From the NCBI GenBank assembly GCA_023411035.1, contig JAEYPE010000084.1, positions 1-64,000 on the forward strand: 64,000 nt of DNA, read 5' to 3'. The notes beneath the pieces are model-generated. The model was not told the origin of the DNA. It saw only the letters and a program-made list of their open reading frames with translations, and made no database searches. Position 1 is the first letter of the stretch. Every line of letters begins with the position of its first letter. This document shows positions 34,277 through 41,930 of this stretch, piece after piece. The position numbers were made by a program, and so were the translations under genes. Source of the DNA: Pseudomonadota bacterium. GTDB lineage: Bacteria; Pseudomonadota; Alphaproteobacteria; Azospirillales; Azospirillaceae.

Positions 34277-34307
34277 GGTGCCGAAGGGAGTAACCCACTT
34301 CGGCACC
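34277..34307 (-). terminator. Candidate terminator hairpin after elbB/iaaC
   Basis: GGTGCCGAAG (34277-34286) and its perfect complement CTTCGGCACC (34298-34307), with an 11-nt loop, lie 29 bp beyond the elbB stop. On the leftward strand a TTTTTT run follows about 16 bp later, so this is not a classical tail. Confidence 0.5.
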
Positions 34308-34335
34308 TCACCATTACCTTGGGCGTGACAGGAGT

Positions 34336-35004
34336 TCAGCGGATCAGCCCGATCAGTGCACGGACGGTGTTCTCCGCCCCCTCGGCGATCTGCGCAACGG
34401 TGGCGTCCAGCATGTAGCAGGGGGAGGTGACAACCTTCAGCCGGTTGTCGATGACGATCTCGCCATGGCCGGTGACGCTGTGTTTCGCCCCCAGGCTCTC
34501 CAGCGCGGCGGCGGTCCCGGCGTCGGAGCCGATGGTGACCTCCACGCCCTCCGCGCCGAACAGCTTCGCCAGGATGGCCGGGGCGATGCACAGGGCGCCG
34601 ATGGGCTTGCCGGCGTCGCGCATGGCGCGCACGGCCTTCTCCACGTCCGGGTTGACCGCGCAGTCCGGCCCCTTGAAGGCGAAGTCGCACAGGTTCTTGG
34701 CCGCCCCGAAACCGCCGGGGAAGATCAGCGCGTCCACCGCGGCGGCGTCGAAGCCGGCGAGGTCGGCGACCTTGCCGCGGGCGATGCGCGCGGACTCGGC
34801 CAGGACGTTGCGGGTTTCGGCCGCCTTCTCGCCGGTCAGGTGGTTGACGACATGGGCCTGCGGGACGTTGGGGGCGAAGCACACGGCCTCCGCCCCGGCG
34901 CGGCTGATCGCCAGCAGGGTGCACACCGCCTCGTGAATCTCCGCCCCGTCATAGACTCCGCAGCCCGAGAGCACGACCGCGATCCGCAACGGCCTGTCCG
35001 CCAT
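34336..35004 (-). CDS. iaaC: ElbB/IaaC protein, DJ-1/PfpI family
   Basis: A 222-residue glutamine-amidotransferase-like protein with IAVVLSGCGVYDGAEIHE at the start and the nucleophile-elbow region GKPIGALCIAPAILAKLFG. The E. coli homologue is ElbB (SCRP-27A). From the literature on A. brasilense, the gene after ipdC is iaaC, which influences indole-3-acetic acid levels. ATG 35004 follows AGGAGG by about 9 bp. It lies 94 bp downstream of ipdC, consistent with both co-transcription and a separate promoter. Confidence 0.92.
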   Translation of the reverse strand: MADRPLRIAVVLSGCGVYDGAEIHEAVCTLLAISRAGAEAVCFAPNVPQAHVVNHLTGEKAAETRNVLAESARIARGKVADLAGFDAAAVDALIFPGGFGAAKNLCDFAFKGPDCAVNPDVEKAVRAMRDAGKPIGALCIAPAILAKLFGAEGVEVTIGSDAGTAAALESLGAKHSVTGHGEIVIDNRLKVVTSPCYMLDATVAQIAEGAENTVRALIGLIR

Positions 35005-35098
35005 CTTGTGTTCCTCCTGGTTCATGGTTTTCCGCCCCGTGGGGAAGGGTTGCCGCGAATCCTACCCCACGGCCGCGCTCGCGCCTACACCCCCGCAC

Positions 35099-36736
35099 CT
35101 ACTCCCTGGGCGCGGCGTGCAGACGCTTCTGTCCCTGGACGAAGCGGGCCAGAGTGTCGGACAGGACGCCGCGGGGGATCATCGCCTCGATCAACTGGAA
35201 ACGCCCGCGCGTGGCGAAGGCCCTGTCCAGCGCCGCCTTCAGTTCCGCCCGCGTGCGCACCCGCAAGCCGTCGCCGCCCATGCCCGCGGCCATCTCGGCG
35301 AAGCGCCAGTCGTCCAGGTCGTTGAAGGCGGATTCGGGCTGGAAGGTGCGCAGCATCTCCCAACTGGCGTTGTTGAACAGGATCACGATGGGGTCGATGC
35401 CCAGACGTCGGCAATTGCCAAGCTCCCACCCGGTCATCTGGAAGGCGCCGTCGCCGACCACGGTCAGGACGCGCTTGCCGCCCGCCACGCACTGCGCCCC
35501 GATGCCCGCCGGCACGCCGAAGCCCATGCCCGCGTAATAGCCCGGCGCCATCAGGCCGGCGTCGATCATGTCCATGGCGGTGAACAGGCAGTCGCCCATG
35601 TCCGACGCGATCAGCAGCGGCTCCTGCCCGGCGCGGATGCGGTCGTTGACGGCGCGGGCGATGTCCATCGGGGCGATCGGCTGGTCATCCGCCTGAAGGC
35701 CGGTGGGGTACTGGTGCGCGGCCCTGCCGCGGGTCGTCCGGTCGGACGGCGGCAGCCGCTCCAGCAGGGCGTCCACCAGCCCGTCCAGCGGGATGTCCGC
35801 ATAGGTGTGATAGCCAAGCGTCACCGCCCGGTCGAAGGCGTGGATGGTCTTGCGCAGGTCGATCTTGCGCTGGGACACGGCGAAGTTGGTGTCGCTGAGG
35901 ATCGCGCCCAGCAGGAACAGCCCGTCCGACTCCTCGACCAGCCGGGTGATCTCGGCATCGCCCGCGACGCCGATGTAGGTGCCGAGCGGCGGGGTCGGCG
36001 CGTCGGCCAGCAGGCCGCGGCCCATGAAGGTGGTCACCACCGGCACGCCCAGCCGCTGCGCCAGTTCCGCCACCTTGGCCTCCAGCCCGTAGCGGCGGAC
36101 CTCCACGCAGACCATCAGCACCGGCGATTTGGCCGCCCGCATGGCCGCCAGAACCTCGTCCGCGCAGGCGGCGAGCGCGTCGCGGTCCACCGGCTGGACC
36201 GGATCGTCCCCCACCGGCCCGACCTCCGCATTCACCATGTTGCGGGGGATTTCCAGATAGACGGGGCGCGACAGGGCGCGGGCGGCGCCTAGCACGCGGG
36301 CGATCTCCGCCGGGGCCTTGGCCGGGTCGTCCAGCCGCGCCTGGGCCACGGTGATCTCCTTGAACACCTGGAATTGCGTGTCCAGCGTGCGGCCCTGGTG
36401 GTGCAGCAGCAGGCCGGCGTTGCCCTCCGTCGTGCCCGGCGCGCCGGAGATGACGACGACCGGCGACTTCTCGGCATAGGCGCCGGCCACCGCGTTCACC
36501 ATGTTGAAGGCCCCGGCCCCGTAGGTGACCGCCGCCACCCCCAGAGTGGAGCTGTAGCGCGCCGCCGCGTCCGCCGCGAAGCCCACCGCCGGTTCGTGGC
36601 TCAGCGTGTGGAGCGGCAGGATCTGCGTTTCCTCCGCCACCTTGAAGAAGGGCAGGGCGAAATCGCCCGGAATCCCGAACATGGCCTGTGCGCCGCGGTC
36701 CTTCAGCGCGTGCAGCAGGGCTTCGGCCAGCTTCAT
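35099..36736 (-). CDS. ipdC: Indole-3-pyruvate / phenylpyruvate decarboxylase
   Basis: A thiamine-diphosphate enzyme that decarboxylates indole-3-pyruvate to indole-3-acetaldehyde, the key step of auxin synthesis; phenylpyruvate is also a substrate. At 545 residues it matches the published A. brasilense protein closely over its whole length as I recall it. Glu48 (LSHEP) activates the cofactor, and VVGDGAFQM with the later FNN forms the ThDP/Mg motif. ATG 36736 follows GGGAGAG. The longer open frame upstream is promoter DNA. An auxin-responsive palindrome lies about 95 bp upstream. Confidence 0.97.
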   Translation of the reverse strand: MKLAEALLHALKDRGAQAMFGIPGDFALPFFKVAEETQILPLHTLSHEPAVGFAADAAARYSSTLGVAAVTYGAGAFNMVNAVAGAYAEKSPVVVISGAPGTTEGNAGLLLHHQGRTLDTQFQVFKEITVAQARLDDPAKAPAEIARVLGAARALSRPVYLEIPRNMVNAEVGPVGDDPVQPVDRDALAACADEVLAAMRAAKSPVLMVCVEVRRYGLEAKVAELAQRLGVPVVTTFMGRGLLADAPTPPLGTYIGVAGDAEITRLVEESDGLFLLGAILSDTNFAVSQRKIDLRKTIHAFDRAVTLGYHTYADIPLDGLVDALLERLPPSDRTTRGRAAHQYPTGLQADDQPIAPMDIARAVNDRIRAGQEPLLIASDMGDCLFTAMDMIDAGLMAPGYYAGMGFGVPAGIGAQCVAGGKRVLTVVGDGAFQMTGWELGNCRRLGIDPIVILFNNASWEMLRTFQPESAFNDLDDWRFAEMAAGMGGDGLRVRTRAELKAALDRAFATRGRFQLIEAMIPRGVLSDTLARFVQGQKRLHAAPRE

Positions 36737-36821
36737 GGCCGCTCTCCCGTTCCAATTGGTTTCGCGGACCCATGGCCCGCACATGGGGACAGCATCGCCT
36801 TGCGCACCGTTCCGCGCAATG

Positions 36822-36841
36822 ATCGTTTCATTCGAAACCAT
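36822..36841 (-). promoter_or_regulatory. Auxin-responsive palindrome of the ipdC promoter
   Basis: On the ipdC strand the half-sites ATGGTTTC and GAAACGAT flank a GAAT spacer. The published A. brasilense element, as I recall it, is ATTGTTTC and GAAACAAT around GAAT, centred at -48 and required for induction by indole-3-acetic acid. This copy differs at one base in each arm. It would place the transcript start near 36783 and give a leader of about 45 bases. GCTGTCCCC, a TGTCCC-type sequence, lies within that leader. Confidence 0.75.
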
Positions 36842-37019
36842 CCCTTCGCGCGGGAAATTGTGGAGTGGCGGAAGCCGCGCTTGATATCCCCTCTCCCATC
36901 CCGGGAAAGGGATGTTCTCCAAACGCGATAGGCCCCGCGGCGCCCGATGGGCGTCTTTCGAACCGGCGCGGGGCGTGCTACGACTGCCAGCCTGTTCCCG
37001 ACCTTCGAATGATGCCCGC

Positions 37020-38378
37020 ATGTCCGTCGCTGTCCGCTTCGCCCCCAGCCCAACCGGCCTCCTGCACGTCGGCAATGTGCGCCTCGCGCTCGTCAACTGG
37101 CTGTTCGCGCGCAAGGCCGGCGGCAACTTCCTGCTGCGCCTCGACGACACGGACGAGGAACGGTCCAAGCCCGAATACGCGGAGGGGATCGAGCGGGATC
37201 TGACCTGGCTCGGCCTGACCTGGGACCGTTTCGCGCGGGAAAGCGACCGCTATGGCCGCTATGACGAGGTGGCGGCGGCGCTGAAGGCCGCCGGGCGGCT
37301 CTACCCCTGCTACGAGACGCCGGAAGAGCTGAACCTCAAGCGCGCCAGCCTCGTGTCGCAGGGCCGCCCGCCGATCTACGGCCGCGCCGCGCTCCGCCTG
37401 ACCGACGCCGACCGCGCCCGCCTCGAATCGGAGGGGCGCAAGCCGCACTGGCGCTTCAAGCTGGAGCACACGCCGGTCGAATGGACCGACCTCGTGCGCG
37501 GGCCGGTGCATTTCGAAGGCTCGGCGCTCAGCGATCCCGTGCTGATCCGCGAGGACGGGCGCCCGCTCTACACCCTGACCAGCGTGGTGGACGACGCCGA
37601 CCTCGGCATCACCCACGTCATCCGGGGCGAGGATCACGTCGCCAACACGGCGGTGCAGATCCAGATTTTCGAGGCGCTCAAGAACAATGAGGGCGCCGCC
37701 GCCGTCCCGGTCTTCGCCCATCTGCCGCTGCTGACCGACGCGGCGGGGCAGGGCCTGTCCAAGCGGCTGGGCAGCCTGTCCGTGGCCAGCTTGCGGGAGG
37801 AGGACGGGATCGAGCCGATGGCGCTGGCCAGCCTGCTCGCCAAGCTCGGCACCTCCGACCCCATCGAGCCGCGGCTGACGCTGGGCGAACTGGTGGCCGA
37901 GTTCGACATCGCCAAGGTGTCCCGCGCCACCCCGAAGTTCGACCCGGAGGAGCTGGTGCGGCTGAACGCCCGCATCCTCCACCTGCTGCCCTTCGAGCGC
38001 GTGGCGGCGGAGCTGGCCGCGCTGGGGCTGGAGGGGGCCGACGCAAGCTTCTGGGAGGCGGTGCGCCCCAACCTGTCCCGCATCGCGGAGGCGCGCGACT
38101 GGTGGGCGGTGACCCACGCTCCGGTCGCTCCGGTGGCGGACGATCCCGCCTTCCTGGCCGAGGCGGCGGCCCTGCTGCCGGAGGAGCCCTGGGACCTCTC
38201 CACCTGGGGGGCCTGGACCGGCGCGGTGAAGGGAAAGACGGGGCGGAAGGGCAAGGATCTGTTCCTCCCCCTGCGCCGCGCCCTGACCGGGCGGGACCAT
38301 GGACCGGAGTTGAAGAACCTGCTACCCCTGATCGGCCGCGCCCGCGCATGCAAGCGCCTCGCGGGAGAGACGGCCTGA
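37020..38378 (+). CDS. gltX: Glutamate--tRNA ligase
   Basis: A class I synthetase. The HIGH-type motif is PSPTGLLHVGN at residues 9-19 and the KMSKS-type motif is GLSKRLGS near 240. LRLDDTDEERS and RGEDHVANT are typical. 452 residues, the shorter alphaproteobacterial form. ATG 37020 opens MSVAVRFAPSPTG, the family start. It is divergent from ipdC; the 280 bp between them hold the ipdC promoter region. cysS follows 75 bp downstream. Confidence 0.96.
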   Translation: MSVAVRFAPSPTGLLHVGNVRLALVNWLFARKAGGNFLLRLDDTDEERSKPEYAEGIERDLTWLGLTWDRFARESDRYGRYDEVAAALKAAGRLYPCYETPEELNLKRASLVSQGRPPIYGRAALRLTDADRARLESEGRKPHWRFKLEHTPVEWTDLVRGPVHFEGSALSDPVLIREDGRPLYTLTSVVDDADLGITHVIRGEDHVANTAVQIQIFEALKNNEGAAAVPVFAHLPLLTDAAGQGLSKRLGSLSVASLREEDGIEPMALASLLAKLGTSDPIEPRLTLGELVAEFDIAKVSRATPKFDPEELVRLNARILHLLPFERVAAELAALGLEGADASFWEAVRPNLSRIAEARDWWAVTHAPVAPVADDPAFLAEAAALLPEEPWDLSTWGAWTGAVKGKTGRKGKDLFLPLRRALTGRDHGPELKNLLPLIGRARACKRLAGETA

Positions 38379-38453
38379 ATCCCTTTTCCCCATCCCCGGT
38401 CTTCCCCCGCTGGGCGGGGGAGGGGGAGCAACACTGACAGGAGACATGGCGCC

Positions 38454-39827
38454 GTGCCGCTGGACCTCTACAACACGCTGACCCGCCGCAAGGAACGCTT
38501 CGAGCCGATGAGCCCGGACCGGGTGGGCATGTATGTCTGCGGGCCCACGGTCTACGACACCGCGCACATCGGCAACGCCCGCCCGGTGGTGGTGTTCGAC
38601 CTGCTGTTCCGGCTGCTGCGGCGGCTCTATCCGGCGGTCACCTACGTCCGCAACATCACCGACGTGGACGACAAGATCATCGACCGCTCGCGCGAGAGCG
38701 GGGAGCCGATCGAGGCGCTGACCAAGCGCACCGCCGACCTCTACCACGCCGACATGGACGCGCTGAACGCGCTGCGCCCGACCATCGAGCCGCGCGCCAC
38801 CCACCATGTCGGCCACATGATCGCGCTGATCCAGACGCTGATCGAGCGCGGCCACGCCTATGCGGCGGAAGGGCATGTGCTGTTCTCCGTGCCGTCGATG
38901 GCGGAATACGGGCAGTTGTCGCGTCGGTCGCTCGACGAGATGATCGCCGGCGCCCGCGTGGAGGTCGCCCCCTACAAGCGCGACGCCTCCGACTTCGTGC
39001 TGTGGAAGCCGAGCGCCGATGACCAGCCCGGCTGGGACAGCCCGTGGGGCCGCGGACGGCCCGGCTGGCACATCGAATGCTCCGCCATGGCGAAGGAGCA
39101 TCTGGGCGTCACCTTCGACATCCACGGCGGCGGGCTGGACCTGATCTTCCCGCACCATGAGAATGAGATCGCGCAGAGCCGCTGCGCCCACGACGGGGCG
39201 CCGCTGGCCCGCTATTGGGTCCACAACGGCTTCGTGACCGTCGAGGGCGAGAAGATGTCCAAGTCGCTGGGCAACTTCTTCACCGTGCACGATCTGCTGG
39301 ACGAGTTCCCCGGCGAGGCCATCCGCCTGACGCTGTTGAGCGCCCATTACCGCCAGCCGCTGGACTTCACCCGCGAGGGGCTGAAGCACTCCAAGGCCAC
39401 GCTGGACCGCTGGTATCAGGCGCTGCGCGGCGACCCGGCCCCGGCGCAGGCGGAACTGCCCTTCGAGGTGCTGGCGGCGCTGGAGGACGATCTGAACAGC
39501 CCGCTCGCCATCTCCCACCTTCACGAGCTGGCCACGGCGGTGAACAAGGCGACCGGGGAGGCAGAGAAGGCCGCCGCCAAGGGCGCGCTGCGCGCCGCGG
39601 GCGACGCGCTGGGCCTGCTCCAGCAGGACCCGGAGGCGTGGTTCCGCTGGGCGCCGAAGGGGGCCGCCGCCCTGTCCGACGCCGACATCCAGCAGCGCAT
39701 CGAGGACCGTCTGGCCGCCCGCAAGGCCAAGAACTACGCGGAGGCCGACCGCATCCGCAAGGAACTGGCCGACCAGGGCATCCTTCTGGAAGACGGCCCG
39801 CAGGGCACGACCTGGAAGCGGGCTTGA
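38454..39827 (+). CDS. cysS: Cysteine--tRNA ligase
   Basis: A class I synthetase. Zn-ligand Cys29 (MYVCGPTVYD) precedes the HIGN motif at 38-41. Further Zn ligands are GWHIECSAM and FPHHENEIAQ, and KMSKS is EGEKMSKSLGN. 457 residues. The start is GTG 38454, after AGGAGA. It ends 4 bp before the convergent acyltransferase gene, with a short GC-rich hairpin before it at about 38401-38427. Confidence 0.96.
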   Translation: MPLDLYNTLTRRKERFEPMSPDRVGMYVCGPTVYDTAHIGNARPVVVFDLLFRLLRRLYPAVTYVRNITDVDDKIIDRSRESGEPIEALTKRTADLYHADMDALNALRPTIEPRATHHVGHMIALIQTLIERGHAYAAEGHVLFSVPSMAEYGQLSRRSLDEMIAGARVEVAPYKRDASDFVLWKPSADDQPGWDSPWGRGRPGWHIECSAMAKEHLGVTFDIHGGGLDLIFPHHENEIAQSRCAHDGAPLARYWVHNGFVTVEGEKMSKSLGNFFTVHDLLDEFPGEAIRLTLLSAHYRQPLDFTREGLKHSKATLDRWYQALRGDPAPAQAELPFEVLAALEDDLNSPLAISHLHELATAVNKATGEAEKAAAKGALRAAGDALGLLQQDPEAWFRWAPKGAAALSDADIQQRIEDRLAARKAKNYAEADRIRKELADQGILLEDGPQGTTWKRA

Positions 39828-39831
39828 CGCG

Positions 39832-41061
39832 CTAACCGGACCGGCGCGCCATCGCCTCGCGGCGGCGCGCCGGTTCGGCCGCTTCCTTCTTCCGCCCCGG
39901 CGGGACGCCGTTCATCAGGAAGCGCAGCGCCGGCGACCGGCGGACCAGCCCATGATGGACCGCCAGAGGCACGAACAGCCCCACGGCGGTGATCCCGGCG
40001 AACTCCAGCAGCGGCGGGGCGGGGAGGGCCAGCAGGGCGAAGCCGGCGGCCATGACCACCAGATGGTGCAGCAGGTAGATCGTGTAGGACGCCTGCGACA
40101 GCGCCCGTACCCGGCGGCTCTCCGCGGTAAAATACGCCCGTGTCAGGCCGAGGACGAAGCGGAAGGCCGTCCAGGCGGCGACGGCGCGCAGGGCCTCGTC
40201 CAGAAAGCGGATCGGCATGGGCTTCTGGATGCCGATCATTCCGGTATGGAGGGAGAAGCACAGCAGGAAGGTCAGCGCGACGCCCCAGCTTGCTTTGGCG
40301 TAGCGCCCCGCCCCGCCCGGCCAATGGGCGATCAGCACCCCGACGCCGAAGAAGCCCGCCGAAGTGACGAGGCTGACCGCTGTGGAGTTGGTCGGCACCA
40401 GCGGCTTCACCAGCCGAAGGGAGATGTTGTCGAATCCCAGCACCCCGATCATGACGAGGCTGAGCAGGGCCGGCGGCAGCCAGCCCGGCGGCTCGGCCAG
40501 CCGGCGGGCCAATCCGGGTGCGCGTTCCGCCATCCGCCGGTGCAGCGCCACCAGCAGCGGATAGGCGAGGCAGAGCGCCAGGACGCTGATGAACAGTTCC
40601 ACCAGGAACCACAGATGGTAGACGAGAGCGCCGCTCCAAAAGGCGGTGGGGATGGTTCGGGTGAGGAATTCCACCGCGATCAGGGCGGGGTCGATCGCGC
40701 GCTTCTCCATCCACAGCTGCGCGACGTTCAACGTCGCCGCCATGGCGACGAGCGGAACCAGCAGCCTTGACGCCCGCGAGGTCAGCGTCGCCCGTGGCCC
40801 GTGGCGGCGCAGGCTATGCGCGATCAGCAGGCCGGAGATCAGGAAGAAGGCGGGCATGCGGAAGCTGTGGATGACATCCGCGAGCAGCCCGATCCAGGGG
40901 ATGCCGTCGGGCGAATTTATCACCCAGTCGTATCCCGGCGTGTAGATCAGCGCCGCATGGTAGGGAACGCCGAGGATCATCAGCAGGCTGCGCGCCGCAT
41001 CCAGGGAGTGGTCCCGTGTGCCGCCGCTGTTCGAGCTGATCGCCACGCCCGCGCCCGCCAT
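39832..41061 (-). CDS. Acyltransferase family 3 membrane protein (OpgC-like)
   Basis: 409 residues with about ten hydrophobic segments. The opening HSLDAARSLLMILGVPYHAALIY and FRMPAFFLISGLLIA carry the family R/D and F-x-ISG features; a further segment is SGALVYHLWFLVELF. This matches the acyltransferase_3 superfamily, and the overall pattern is closest to OpgC/MdoC, which succinylates periplasmic glucans. No other opg gene is adjacent, so the acceptor is inferred only. The last 20 residues are basic and cytoplasmic. Confidence 0.82.
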   Translation of the reverse strand: MAGAGVAISSNSGGTRDHSLDAARSLLMILGVPYHAALIYTPGYDWVINSPDGIPWIGLLADVIHSFRMPAFFLISGLLIAHSLRRHGPRATLTSRASRLLVPLVAMAATLNVAQLWMEKRAIDPALIAVEFLTRTIPTAFWSGALVYHLWFLVELFISVLALCLAYPLLVALHRRMAERAPGLARRLAEPPGWLPPALLSLVMIGVLGFDNISLRLVKPLVPTNSTAVSLVTSAGFFGVGVLIAHWPGGAGRYAKASWGVALTFLLCFSLHTGMIGIQKPMPIRFLDEALRAVAAWTAFRFVLGLTRAYFTAESRRVRALSQASYTIYLLHHLVVMAAGFALLALPAPPLLEFAGITAVGLFVPLAVHHGLVRRSPALRFLMNGVPPGRKKEAAEPARRREAMARRSG

Positions 41062-41335
41062 TGTTCATGCCTTTCGGAGACTCATTCGTCCCACCCCCCG
41101 AACGAACGCGCCGGGGCTTCGTCCGGATGCGCTGGCGGAGTCGGCTAATTCGGGGAACTGACGAGGGGGTAAGCCTTTTCCGCCGGACGCGCAGCCATCC
41201 GGATCGACTTGCGCCAAGGGTTCACGGTGCGGGGGCGAACCTGCTAAAAGACCATCGCGGAGCGCTCGCATTCACGCGGGTGGCGCCGTCGTTCGCGCCC
41301 GTATTTCCGCGGGTGGCCTTTGGAGGATTCCGCTC

Positions 41336-41800
41336 ATGCCCTGGCTCGCCGCCTACATCGGCAGCGTACTCGCCATCAATTACGCCTTCAGCCTTGCGCC
41401 GCATCTGGACCTGCTGTGGTCCTGCTGGGCCGGGCTGATCTTCGTCCTGCGCGACATGGTGCAGGTCCGCTACGGCCACTGGTCGCTCGCCGCCATGCTG
41501 GGCGCCACGGTGCTGTCCTTCCTGCTGGCCGATCCCCTCGTCGCCACGGCCAGCGTCACCGCCTTCGCCGTGTCGGAGCTGATCGACTGGGGCGTTTTCA
41601 CCGTCACCCGCCGTCCGCTGCGCGACCGGCTGTGGATCAGCGCCGCCCTGTCGGTGCCGGTCGATACGGCGCTGTTCTTCGGCATGCTCGGCATCTGGGA
41701 CCCGGCCGTCTGGGGAGCCAGCCTCGCGTCGAAGCTGGCCGGCGTGTCCGTCGTGTGGATGCTGATGCGCGCGCGGGCGGCACGGCCGGTGGCGGCCTGA
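41336..41800 (+). CDS. VUT/YhhQ-like small membrane transporter
   Basis: 154 residues with about five membrane segments. FVLRDMVQVRYGHW and SVTAFAVSELIDWGVFTVTRR match the VUT family (DUF165), which includes queuosine-precursor transporter YhhQ. It is shorter than YhhQ (about 220), so the substrate is not certain. ATG 41336 follows GGAGGA. It is divergent from the acyltransferase gene, with 274 bp between in which I see no further feature. Confidence 0.75.
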   Translation: MPWLAAYIGSVLAINYAFSLAPHLDLLWSCWAGLIFVLRDMVQVRYGHWSLAAMLGATVLSFLLADPLVATASVTAFAVSELIDWGVFTVTRRPLRDRLWISAALSVPVDTALFFGMLGIWDPAVWGASLASKLAGVSVVWMLMRARAARPVAA

Positions 41801-41813
41801 TCCGGTCCCGGAT

Positions 41814-41921
41814 TTGGCAATCGCCGACTCGGGGAAACACCAGCTCCGCCGCGGTCCTTCCGGGCTGAATCAGGGCTGAATCCGGGCCGGAACGGGAGGC
41901 CGCGGCGTCGGCGATTGCCAA
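41814..41921. repeat. Long-spaced inverted repeat between convergent genes
   Basis: TTGGCAATCGCCGAC (41814-41828) and its perfect complement (41907-41921) are 78 bp apart, and outer bases CCCG/CGGG extend the pairing with mismatches. The loop holds two direct copies of GGGCTGAATC at about 41863 and 41873. It lies between the VUT gene and the histidine kinase gene. A transcript here would fold into a long stem. Confidence 0.75.
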
Positions 41922-41930
41922 GAACGGGCG

